Below the pieces are notes generated by a model. That model searched no databases, was not told where the DNA came from, and saw only the letters and a program-made list of their open reading frames with translations. The position numbers and the translations under genes are program-made. This document shows, in pieces, positions 6,988 to 14,385 of a stretch of DNA of 18,871 nucleotides. The stretch is from UBA1361 sp035647455 (lineage in GTDB: Bacteria > Bacillota_I > Bacilli_A > RFN20 > CAG-826), in the NCBI GenBank assembly GCA_035647455.1, contig DASRNI010000016.1:1-18871 (forward strand). The letters run 5' to 3'. Position 1 is the stretch's first letter, and each line of letters opens with the position of its first letter.

Positions 6988-8040
6988 ATGTTATATATCG
7001 TTACAGGGGCAACCGGTCACTTAGGCAACACCGTTGTCCGTAAATTACGGCTCGAAGGTCATGAAGTTCGCGCTTTCGTGCTCGAAAACGAAAACACCGC
7101 GATGCTTGAACCGCTTGGTGTAAAAACTTACTTCGGTAATGTGCTTGATAAAGATTCAATTCGTGCGGTTTTAAATTTAGAAGGCACAACTTATACTTAT
7201 GCCGATGTTTGTGTGATTCATACCGCTGGGATCATCTCAATTGCGAACCGGCAAAATAAAATGATGAACCGCGTCAACATTGAAGGAACACAAAATATTG
7301 TTGATATTGTTAAAGAGCTTGATATCGGTCACTTCATTTATATTTCAAGTGTTCACGCAATCGAAGAGCCATTTGAAGATACGTTAATTTACGAAACACT
7401 CACGTTTGACGAAAGTTTAGTTGTTGGTGAATACGCGAAAACAAAAGCTACAGCAACCGCTAACGTCGTTCAGGCGATGAATGAAGGCTTACGGACGACA
7501 ATTATTCATCCGTCGGGAATTATCGGTCCTTACGACTATGGTAAGGCGCATATGACACAGTTAATTGAAAAATATTTAAACCGTAAACTTAATGCGCGGA
7601 TTGAAGGAAAGTATGACTTTGTTGATGTGCGTGATGTCGCGGACGCTATTTACACTGCGAGCCGCAAAAAAGCGTACGGGCCGTTTTTAATTACTGGCGA
7701 ACAAATTGAACTCAAAAAGTTTTTCAGTGTGATGCAAGAAATTGCCGGACGAAAAAGTCGCGCGGTTGTGTTCCCGCATTGGCTTGTAAAAATCTTTGTC
7801 CCGCTCTTTGAACGAAAAGCGTATGTTCGCGGCACGACACCGTTATTTACAAAGTATTCGCTTTACACATTAACAACGCATTCGCGCTTTAGTCACGAAA
7901 AAGCAAAAGCAGTACTAAATTACGAACCACGGCCACTTGAAAAAACAATGATCGATACGGCACTTTGGCTCGTTAATGAAAAACGGATCACGAAAAAAAG
8001 AACGTTACGCTTTATTTTACATAAATTCGTTAAACCATAA
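6988..8040 (+). CDS. NAD(P)-dependent epimerase/dehydratase (extended SDR)
   Basis: A 350-aa cytoplasmic oxidoreductase of the extended short-chain dehydrogenase superfamily, closest in feel to dihydroflavonol-4-reductase-like proteins. The Rossmann nucleotide-binding motif TGATGHLG is at residues 6-13. The catalytic pair is in YAKTK (Y149, K153), preceded by the ISSVHA strand that supplies the Ser. HPSGIIGPYDYG follows, typical of the family. The C-terminal tail is very basic and may touch membrane or nucleic acid. The start has AGAGGAG seven bases upstream. It is a single gene ending at a terminator and is divergent from tetR with a shared operator. The substrate is unknown; a sugar-nucleotide, sterol-like or aldehyde substrate are all possible. 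Confidence 0.88.
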   Translation: MLYIVTGATGHLGNTVVRKLRLEGHEVRAFVLENENTAMLEPLGVKTYFGNVLDKDSIRAVLNLEGTTYTYADVCVIHTAGIISIANRQNKMMNRVNIEGTQNIVDIVKELDIGHFIYISSVHAIEEPFEDTLIYETLTFDESLVVGEYAKTKATATANVVQAMNEGLRTTIIHPSGIIGPYDYGKAHMTQLIEKYLNRKLNARIEGKYDFVDVRDVADAIYTASRKKAYGPFLITGEQIELKKFFSVMQEIAGRKSRAVVFPHWLVKIFVPLFERKAYVRGTTPLFTKYSLYTLTTHSRFSHEKAKAVLNYEPRPLEKTMIDTALWLVNEKRITKKRTLRFILHKFVKP

Positions 8041-8045
8041 GTTTT

Positions 8046-8087
8046 AAAAAGGGTGCTGTCTTAATTTACGACATACACCTTTTTTTG
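8046..8087. terminator. Bidirectional terminator between the SDR gene and the 8111 gene
   Basis: AAAAAGGGTG pairs with CACCTTTTTT with an inner GTC/GAC, flanked by A and T runs on either side, so it can stop both convergent transcripts. Confidence 0.7.
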
Positions 8088-8110
8088 TTACGCTCTTTTG
8101 TTTGTTATAT

Positions 8111-8509
8111 TTAATTTTGTAGCTTCTTTAAAAGCGGTTCAAGTAAACTGCTAAAAGCTGCACTGTTAACAAGATCTAAGTCCTTAATTATTTTAGATAC
8201 AAGCGCGGTTTCTTGCGGCGCGACATTACTTAGTACAATGACTAGTTCCGGGTTTTTACCAGGAGTAATGTAAGCTTTATAGTCATGCGCCGCGTTAAAG
8301 TTATTAATAAGCGCGAGCGATTCTGCGGTTAAGCTTACATTGCTAAAAGTAAACGCTGTATGCGCCGTGCCGTGTTTACTAACTTGGACACGGGCTTTAT
8401 ATTCGCGCGGGCTAACTTCGCTTTTTAAATCAAACTTAATCATTAACGTCCGCCAGTATTTACCTTGAATAAATTCGTATTTGAGGGTGCCTTCCATTTT
8501 AAAAAGCAA
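8111..8509 (-). CDS. Hypothetical protein with unclear start, downstream of mgtA
   Basis: An unrecognised small soluble protein of alternating strands and helices. The segment around LALINNFN followed by strands and a terminal helix faintly recalls YbjN/type III chaperone-like folds, at low certainty. The annotated start at 8509 is TTG without a ribosome site. The frame stays open and coding-like for another 19 codons up to the mgtA stop (including KLDLDQIADYFD) and contains no ATG or GTG there, so the true start may be ATT at 8548 (AAGAG lies five bases upstream) or be reached by coupling or a frameshift. It is the last gene of the mgtA unit and ends at the bidirectional terminator. Confidence 0.6.
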   Translation of the reverse strand: MLFKMEGTLKYEFIQGKYWRTLMIKFDLKSEVSPREYKARVQVSKHGTAHTAFTFSNVSLTAESLALINNFNAAHDYKAYITPGKNPELVIVLSNVAPQETALVSKIIKDLDLVNSAAFSSLLEPLLKKLQN

Positions 8510-8566
8510 ATCGAAATAGTCAGCAATTTGATCAAGGTCTAGTTTAATATATACTCTTGAACACTT

Positions 8567-11260
8567 TTACATCCAGTCGCCAAACCGCTTAATATAAAGT
8601 CGCTTCACAAACTCAACACTTAAAATATAAAGCACACTGACACCGAGTAAGTAGAGTAAGTAAATTGGTTCAAGGACAGCAAGACCAATTACACTACCAA
8701 GACCGGTAAAGGCAATAATAAGCGCAATTACACTAACAACAATTGTTGTGAGCGTTAAGACGAGCGAGGGTCGACTTTGAATAATCGGAATCTTACTTGT
8801 CCGAATCGCGTAAATTACTAGAATCTGTGAGATTGTGCCAAACACAAACCAACCGGTCTGGAATAAGACTTCTCCGTTTGGCAATACTGTATTATATCCA
8901 AGAATAAAGAAGAGTACGCCAAAGATCATAATATCGAAGACACTACTTAAAGGTCCCATAATAAATGTAAAGGTGCGGATACTTTTCGCATCCCACTTCC
9001 GCGGTTTTTGTAAGTATGTTTCACCAACATTATCAAACGGCATTCCAAGTTGACTAATATCGTTCAGTAAGTTTTGCACGAGTAAATGAATTGGAAGCAT
9101 CGGTAAAAATGGTAAGAAAATCGCAGCGAATAAGACGGCAATCATATTCCCAAAGTTTCCACTTGCCGCCATCTTAATGTATTTTGTAATGTTACCAAAA
9201 GTTTTCCGTCCTTCAATAACACCTTCTTCAAGCACCATTAAGTCTTTTTCTAAAAGAATAATATCGGCAGTTTCTTTCGCAATATCAACACCGCTATCAA
9301 CACTAATCCCGACGTCAGCACGGTGGAGTGCAGGCGCATCATTAATCCCGTCACCCATATAACCAACCGTATGGCCTTCATTTTGTAAAAGACTCACGAT
9401 TCGTTCTTTCTGCGCCGGCGTAAGCTTTGCATATAAGTCATGCGTTTTTAAGAGACTAACAAGTTCTTCGTCCGTCATATTCGCTACGTCACTACCACTT
9501 ATAACTGGTTGATCAACACCGATTTCGAGCGTTGAACAAACTTTCGCCGTCACGCCTTCACTATCACCGGTTAAAACGATCGTGCGGACGCCGTGTTCTT
9601 TAAGCTTGCCAATTGCCCCTTTCGCACTTTCTTTAGGTGGATCAAGGAAACCGATAAAACCGATCAAAACCATTTCGCTTTCGTCACTAACACCAAACGA
9701 ATGTTCATCCGGAACAGCGTTCTTTTGCGCAACCGCCATAATGCGGAGTCCGTCATCGTTATATTTAAGGTACGTCGCCATCGCATACTTTTCAATTTCT
9801 TTTGTGAGTGGGACAACAACCCCTTCAATTTCGGCATATTTACAAATTGCGAGCATTTCTTCAACTGCGCCTTTTGTAATAAGTTGGCGTTTATTCGTGT
9901 CATCAACAAGCACGACACTCATGCGGCGGCGGACAAAGTCAAACGGAATTTCGTCAACTTTCGTATACCGCTTTTTAATATCGCTTAACCCTTTTTGGTT
10001 CATCCGGTTAATCACAGCAACATCAATTAAACTTTTAAGTCCTGTTTGAAAGTAGCTATTAAGATAAGCATGCCGTAAGACGCGTTCATCATCGTCACCA
10101 TGGACGTTAATATACTTTTCTAAGATAATCCGGTCTTCGGTCAGTGTACCCGTTTTATCAGTACATAAAATATCCATTTCGCCAAACGTTTGTATCGTTC
10201 CAAGTGACTTGACAATAACTTTGTGGCGCGCCATTGAGACGGCCCCTTTCGCTAATGTTGAAGTCATAATCACTGGAAGCATTTCCGGCGTTAATCCAAC
10301 CGCAATACTCACACTAAAGAGTAAAGCAGCATTCCAGTTCATCTTAAGTGAAGTAATAATAAAAACAAGCGGAATTAAAAAGAGTGTGAGCATCATTAAA
10401 AGTTTGCTAACACTGCGGACACCGCGTTCAAAGCTTTTCTGCCCGCGTTCCCCGGCAAGTACTTGGACCATACTGCCAAAAAATGTATCGTCGCCAGTCA
10501 GTAAAATGACCGCTGTTGCACTGCCACTAATGACGTTACTGCCCATAAAACCGATGTTAGGGTAATCAGTTAACGCACGATTAGGCTGGTCATTACGCAG
10601 TGCCGTCTTCTCAACGGGGTGCGATTCTCCGGTTAATGCGGACTGCGCGATAAACATGTCTTTCACTTCTAAAAAACGGACATCTGCCGGAATCATGTCG
10701 CCAGCGGAAAGCTTAACAATATCGCCAACGACAAGTTCATCCATCGGTAAACTAACATATTTACCGTCACGCAGCACATCAGCGTTATTCGTCACCATAT
10801 CACTTAGTTTCTCAACCGCATTATTACTGCGCTCACTTTGAATAAAACTAATAATACTCGAAACGAGCACTAAAATTAAAATAATCGATATCGTTAAGAA
10901 GTCACGGTCATCACTACTTAAGAGTTCCGTAATTAGTTGGACAAAAGCGATAACAATTAAAACAATATTAAACGGATTAATCAGGGCATTAATAAAGCGA
11001 ACAATAAAATGTTTTTTGCGGCCCCTTGTAATTTCGTTCGGACCATTTTCCCAAAGTAAATCTTCTGCTTCTTCTTCCGTCCACCCTTCAAGCGTGGTCC
11101 CAAGCGTTTTAAAAAGCGTTGATTCTTCGAGTTCACTCAGCGTTTGAAGTTTTACTTCTGCACTTTCCTGGAGTTCAGTTTGTCGTCTTTCTGCGCGATT
11201 TTTCCGTCGTAAAAGACGCTCCTGATTCGCTTTTTCTTTAACGTCTTTTAGTTTCCGCAT
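8567..11260 (-). CDS. mgtA: MgtA-type P-type ATPase, magnesium importer
   Basis: A full-length (897-aa) P3B-ATPase of the cytoplasmic membrane that imports Mg2+ using ATP. Signature motifs are all present: TGES at about 210-213, the phosphorylated Asp in DKTGTLTED (D368), a KGAVEEML nucleotide-binding segment and GDGINDAPALHRADVGISV from 636. The C-terminal part (FLPFLPMLPIHLLVQNLLNDISQ, then PFDNV) is diagnostic of MgtA/MgtB. The start is taken at the second ATG, 11260, because GGAGG is seven bases from it and only one base from the ATG at 11266. The 85-bp gap upstream leaves no room for an M-box riboswitch. It follows a GGDEF protein and precedes the small 8111 gene on the same strand, so they may form a unit. 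Confidence 0.93.
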   Translation of the reverse strand: MRKLKDVKEKANQERLLRRKNRAERRQTELQESAEVKLQTLSELEESTLFKTLGTTLEGWTEEEAEDLLWENGPNEITRGRKKHFIVRFINALINPFNIVLIVIAFVQLITELLSSDDRDFLTISIILILVLVSSIISFIQSERSNNAVEKLSDMVTNNADVLRDGKYVSLPMDELVVGDIVKLSAGDMIPADVRFLEVKDMFIAQSALTGESHPVEKTALRNDQPNRALTDYPNIGFMGSNVISGSATAVILLTGDDTFFGSMVQVLAGERGQKSFERGVRSVSKLLMMLTLFLIPLVFIITSLKMNWNAALLFSVSIAVGLTPEMLPVIMTSTLAKGAVSMARHKVIVKSLGTIQTFGEMDILCTDKTGTLTEDRIILEKYINVHGDDDERVLRHAYLNSYFQTGLKSLIDVAVINRMNQKGLSDIKKRYTKVDEIPFDFVRRRMSVVLVDDTNKRQLITKGAVEEMLAICKYAEIEGVVVPLTKEIEKYAMATYLKYNDDGLRIMAVAQKNAVPDEHSFGVSDESEMVLIGFIGFLDPPKESAKGAIGKLKEHGVRTIVLTGDSEGVTAKVCSTLEIGVDQPVISGSDVANMTDEELVSLLKTHDLYAKLTPAQKERIVSLLQNEGHTVGYMGDGINDAPALHRADVGISVDSGVDIAKETADIILLEKDLMVLEEGVIEGRKTFGNITKYIKMAASGNFGNMIAVLFAAIFLPFLPMLPIHLLVQNLLNDISQLGMPFDNVGETYLQKPRKWDAKSIRTFTFIMGPLSSVFDIMIFGVLFFILGYNTVLPNGEVLFQTGWFVFGTISQILVIYAIRTSKIPIIQSRPSLVLTLTTIVVSVIALIIAFTGLGSVIGLAVLEPIYLLYLLGVSVLYILSVEFVKRLYIKRFGDWM

Positions 11261-11351
11261 TTGCATGCCTCCGTTTCTACCGTTATCTTAAATACGTGTT
11301 AATTATTAATTGTTATATGCAATGAAGAAAAATTCTCCATTAAATGTTAAG

Positions 11352-13367
11352 TTAAAATAAAGTTAAAAACACATCAAGAATTGCCGGATCAAACATCGTT
11401 CCGCGGCAGCGTTTTAGCTCGGCAATCGCTTCCGCATGACTCCGTTTCGCACGGTACGGCCGGTCGCTCGTCATCGAGACATAGGCAACAGCAATGAGCG
11501 TTATTCGTGCACGTAAAGGAATTTCTTCACCTTTAAGACCACGGGGGTACCCTGTGCCATCATAGTACTCGTGATGCGTTAAGACGTCATACGCAATTTC
11601 GGAATAGTTTTTCGTCCCGGAAAGCATCCGGTAACCAACTTCGGGATGTTTTTTGACGATTAAATATTCGCGTTCTGTTAGTTTATTTGGTTTATTTAAA
11701 ATTGACGCGGGAATACTAATTTTACCAACATCACGGAATTTTGCGATATGGTCAAGCATTTTAAGCTCATAATCACTTAGTCCAAGTTTCGTGCCAAGTT
11801 TCTGGGCATATTGATTCACTAACTCGTAATTTTTGATGTAATCAATGTTATGTTCAATGACTTGCTCGTAAATACTATAAAGAATATCGCTGCGATGCTG
11901 AATTGAATCACGGAGCTTTTGGTGATACATATTGTCTTCCGCAATTAAAATAGCGCGATGAATTTCGCGGCCTGTTTTTGCAAAGGCATAGCCTGCAGAA
12001 ACACTAAGGTAAACCGACTTAATTTTAATATTCTGTAATTCATCGTTAAAGTTTTTAATTAATTCGTGGACATGTTTTTCATCTTGGCAACTTGGACAAT
12101 CTAAAAGGGCGATAATTTCGTCTCCACCAACACGGCAAACGTCACCATGCTTTTCAAAATGCTTTTTAAGGACACGTGCGACAATTTTCAAAAGTTCGTC
12201 ACCCGTATCATGGCCAAAAGCATCATTCATAATTTTTAAACTATTAATATCAAAGTAAACAACTCCAACACTTTGATCGAGTTTACGAATAACTTCGACA
12301 CGTTCATAAAAATAGCGACGGTTTTTGAGTTTTGTGAGCATATCGTGATAACTTAAGAACGTAATATTAGCTTCGTGCTTCTTAAGTTCACTAATTTCTT
12401 CACTAAAAACAGTAATCCCAATAATATTACCAGCGCGATCTTTAATTGGCGTATAGTGTTCGCGTAAAAATTTACCGGGTTTATCTTCAACTTCAATCGT
12501 TTTAATTTGTTCGCGCCCAGCAAGTGTTTCGTTAAATGTCTCGCTTAGTCGCTCTCTGATTACATCATTTTTAATTAACGGTAAAATTTCTTCACCTTCT
12601 TCCGGTTTTGCTTTATAAAAGCGCTTAATTTGTTGACCATGGAAATCATTAAAGAAAATATATTTTAATTCATGATCAAGCGCATATAATTCCATCGTAT
12701 TCGTCGCATTAATTGCCGCTTTACGTTGCAAGTCGAGCTCTTCATAATTATCGGCAAAGTCCACGTAATTAAAGTATTCTTTCGTAATTAGCCCGACAAT
12801 TGCCGTCACAAACGGATAAAACACTAAAAGCGGCACTAAATGAATTAAAAACGACTTACCGAGACTTTCACTAAAAATAACAATAAAGCCAATATTCACG
12901 AATTGAACGATATAACCTAAAATTAAATAGCGGGCAAAAGCCGGCATTTTCTTAAACTTTTTATTAATATAAAAACACCAAACTAAGCCAATTAATGTAC
13001 TTGCGACCATTGTTAAGATGGCGGCGATTAACTGCGGCGTTGCGGTTTCAATTAAAAAGATACGAACAAGAAGACCTACAACAAGCGTAATTCCCGCAGG
13101 AATTGGTCCGTAAAAAGCAGCGACAATCGCTAAAAGGGGCGCATGTCCGTCACTTACTTCAAGCACAAAGTCACTCGTTGGGTTCGCCATAATTAAAAAG
13201 ATTGCAATCGCAAAAGAAATTCCCGCAATGAGTGAATTTAAAAGCTTGTTGTGCATAAATTTACGGCGAATAAAAAGATAAAATGATGTAATCGAAATAA
13301 TTACGAAAGCATCAATAGTGATATTGAGTGAAATGTGCATTAAGTCATTAATTAAGAAGTTAAGCAT
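11352..13367 (-). CDS. Membrane 5TMR-PAS-GGDEF-HD-GYP protein with degenerate HD-GYP
   Basis: A 671-aa c-di-GMP signalling protein. Residues 1-205 hold about six hydrophobic helices resembling the LytS-type 5TMR sensor (LAIVAAFYGPIPAGITLVVG). A PAS-like domain follows at about 215-335, then GGDEF at about 345-505 with an intact active site, GGDEI at 414-418, preceded by DINSLKIMNDAFGH. The upstream inhibitory RxxD is KHGD instead. The HD-GYP domain (510-671) keeps HPE (H574), HHE (598-600) and DGTGYP (603-608) but has R545-D546 where His-Asp is expected, and V627 and V630 where VADxxDAMTSD has Asp. It is therefore likely an active cyclase with a non-catalytic, perhaps c-di-GMP-binding, tail. 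Start: AAAGGAC six bases before the ATG at 13367; extended -10 TGGTACAAT upstream. Confidence 0.9.
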   Translation of the reverse strand: MLNFLINDLMHISLNITIDAFVIISITSFYLFIRRKFMHNKLLNSLIAGISFAIAIFLIMANPTSDFVLEVSDGHAPLLAIVAAFYGPIPAGITLVVGLLVRIFLIETATPQLIAAILTMVASTLIGLVWCFYINKKFKKMPAFARYLILGYIVQFVNIGFIVIFSESLGKSFLIHLVPLLVFYPFVTAIVGLITKEYFNYVDFADNYEELDLQRKAAINATNTMELYALDHELKYIFFNDFHGQQIKRFYKAKPEEGEEILPLIKNDVIRERLSETFNETLAGREQIKTIEVEDKPGKFLREHYTPIKDRAGNIIGITVFSEEISELKKHEANITFLSYHDMLTKLKNRRYFYERVEVIRKLDQSVGVVYFDINSLKIMNDAFGHDTGDELLKIVARVLKKHFEKHGDVCRVGGDEIIALLDCPSCQDEKHVHELIKNFNDELQNIKIKSVYLSVSAGYAFAKTGREIHRAILIAEDNMYHQKLRDSIQHRSDILYSIYEQVIEHNIDYIKNYELVNQYAQKLGTKLGLSDYELKMLDHIAKFRDVGKISIPASILNKPNKLTEREYLIVKKHPEVGYRMLSGTKNYSEIAYDVLTHHEYYDGTGYPRGLKGEEIPLRARITLIAVAYVSMTSDRPYRAKRSHAEAIAELKRCRGTMFDPAILDVFLTLF

Positions 13368-13379
13368 TTTTTGTCCTTT

Positions 13380-13397
13380 AATAAAACTTGTTTTATT
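13380..13397. repeat. Perfect 8-bp inverted repeat at the GGDEF gene start of transcription
   Basis: AATAAAAC-TT-GTTTTATT. It overlaps the -10 and covers the expected +1, so it may be an operator or an mRNA 5' hairpin. It has no U tail that would make it a terminator. Confidence 0.4.
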
Positions 13398-13403
13398 GTA
13401 CCA
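13395..13403 (-). promoter_or_regulatory. Extended -10 promoter of the GGDEF/HD-GYP gene
   Basis: Minus strand TGGTACAAT (TGn-TACAAT). Expected +1 near 13388, leader about 21 nt. No -35 match is seen. It lies just after the stop of the upstream gene. Confidence 0.45.
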
Positions 13404-13405
13404 TA

Positions 13406-14179
13406 TTATGAGCGTAAAATCTTTTTAAGATCGTACGGGTCAATGAAATAAGTTAGTTCTGCTTCATAAAGAAGCGGTTTTGCGAGCCGCTTATTTTTCC
13501 GGACTCCGTAACCCTTAGCGTGCATAATGGCTAAGTAATAAAGACTTTTCCCAAGCTTTTTGCTCTTGTTAAAGTACGTATAAGCACTTAAGTATTCTTT
13601 TTGATAAAAGTTATAAAGGCCAAGTTCGAGCGCTGCTTCTGGGTAAGTTGCGGTGGCGATTTTTAAGTAATGCTCAGCGTGCTCATAGTTTTGCGCGTAC
13701 GTTTCGCCATGGAGAAAGTTTTTCCCGACTAAAAAGGCAGCGTAATGATCACCTTCGTCAGCTAACTTGCGTAAATTGCCGTAAAAGATTAATTCTTTGC
13801 TAACTTCTTCATTATCACGATAAAATCGTTTGTTCGAGCGACTAATTTTAATGTTGTTATAAATGAGCCCAAACGGGACGTAAAGTAAGTTCAGCGCGAC
13901 ATAAAAAAGGAAAAGCAGCGGGTAAAAAATCATCACCAGTTTAAAAGGCGCACCACTAACATACTCTTTTGCCGGTAAATAAAGCGGATTAAAAAGAAAA
14001 CCAAGTCGTAAGAAGATTCGGTCACTTTGCCGTAAAAGCGGGAATTCACTCCGCATCGCGCACGATGGACACTTCTTTCCCACATAAAGGCGTTTGCCAA
14101 AAAAGGGCCATTCGTTTTTAATGACGCTGTTGCAATACGCACAAGTTAATGTTCTTTTTTGAAAATTTAGTTGCTTCAT
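13406..14179 (-). CDS. Zinc-ribbon / membrane / Sel1-like repeat protein
   Basis: A 257-aa protein with three parts. Residues 10-42 contain two CxxC pairs (C13/C16 and C37/C40), a zinc ribbon. A long hydrophobic stretch at about 77-107 makes one or two membrane passes. Residues 135-250 show Sel1-like/TPR repeats, for example the AIMHAKGYGVRKNKRLAKPLL unit near the C-terminus, a protein-interaction surface. The ribbon at the N-terminus and the repeats at the C-terminus probably face the cytoplasm. It lies 38 bp upstream of the GGDEF/HD-GYP gene, a suggestive partner. No clear Shine-Dalgarno site is seen; the promoter -10 is only about 15 bases from the ATG. The specific role is unknown. Confidence 0.75.
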   Translation of the reverse strand: MKQLNFQKRTLTCAYCNSVIKNEWPFFGKRLYVGKKCPSCAMRSEFPLLRQSDRIFLRLGFLFNPLYLPAKEYVSGAPFKLVMIFYPLLFLFYVALNLLYVPFGLIYNNIKISRSNKRFYRDNEEVSKELIFYGNLRKLADEGDHYAAFLVGKNFLHGETYAQNYEHAEHYLKIATATYPEAALELGLYNFYQKEYLSAYTYFNKSKKLGKSLYYLAIMHAKGYGVRKNKRLAKPLLYEAELTYFIDPYDLKKILRS

Positions 14180-14193
14180 TGTCTCTTACTTTT

Positions 14194-14214
14194 ATAATAA
14201 CATTATTAATGTTA
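14194..14214 (-). promoter_or_regulatory. Promoter of the zinc-ribbon/Sel1 gene with overlapping palindrome
   Basis: Minus strand TGTTATTAT (extended -10, hexamer 14194-14199). Directly overlapping it is the perfect palindrome TAACATTATTAATGTTA (14198-14214, 7-bp arms), a possible operator. Leader is about 8 nt. Confidence 0.4.
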
Positions 14215-14254
14215 AAGCAAAATAAATCGATAAAATCTCATGTTTTAAACGGGG

Positions 14255-14285
14255 AAAAATAAAAAAGCGTCATTGTAAACGCTTT
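14255..14285 (-). terminator. Rho-independent terminator after the metallophosphoesterase gene
   Basis: Minus strand: AAAGCGT - 8-nt loop - ACGCTTT followed by TTTATTTTT. It lies about 100 nt past the stop, so the mRNA 3' end runs antisense to the small plus-strand transcript. Confidence 0.7.
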
Positions 14286-14300
14286 CTTACTTGTAACACC

Positions 14301-14328
14301 TTGTACTATCGCTAATATCTAGTATAGT
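14301..14328 (+). promoter_or_regulatory. Orphan plus-strand promoter
   Basis: TTGTAC (14301-14306), 16-bp spacer, TATAGT (14323-14328), expected +1 near 14335. A second match, TTGTAA-N16-TAATAT (14291-14318), would start about 10 nt earlier. No plus-strand gene follows. Confidence 0.45.
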
Positions 14329-14334
14329 AAAGAC

Positions 14335-14385
14335 ACTACTTAATTTACCTTCTTTTCTTCCCTAGGGCGTCCTAGGGTTTTTTTT
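14335..14385 (+). ncRNA. Candidate orphan small RNA of about 50 nt
   Basis: Between the orphan promoter and the strong terminator at 14360-14385 there is no start codon, only a pyrimidine-rich segment (CCTTCTTTTCTTCCC) that is complementary to purine-rich ribosome sites. All neighbouring genes are on the other strand, so the terminator needs its own plus-strand transcript. The RNA would act as a trans-acting sRNA or as an antisense RNA to the 3' end of the metallophosphoesterase mRNA. No known RNA family was recognised; transcription is inferred, not shown. Confidence 0.42.
14360..14385 (+). terminator. Strong plus-strand terminator
   Basis: CCCTAGG - GCGT - CCTAGGG, a perfect GC-rich 7-bp stem followed by eight Ts. 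The T run overlaps the stop codon of the minus-strand gene at 14384. Confidence 0.8.

Noticed and set aside
9177..9362. CRISPR arrays or tandem repeats anywhere in the window
   Set aside because: No regularly spaced repeats were found on reading; the short plus-strand ORF at this position is another mgtA shadow.
9582..10049. Long plus-strand ORFs opposite mgtA
   Set aside because: They are shadows of the mgtA reading frame: no ribosome sites, Ser/Ile/Thr-rich low-information translations, and mgtA motifs are intact on the other strand.
11281..11351. M-box or other Mg2+ riboswitch before mgtA
   Set aside because: The gap between the genes is about 90 bases, too short for the M-box, and no conserved elements were seen.
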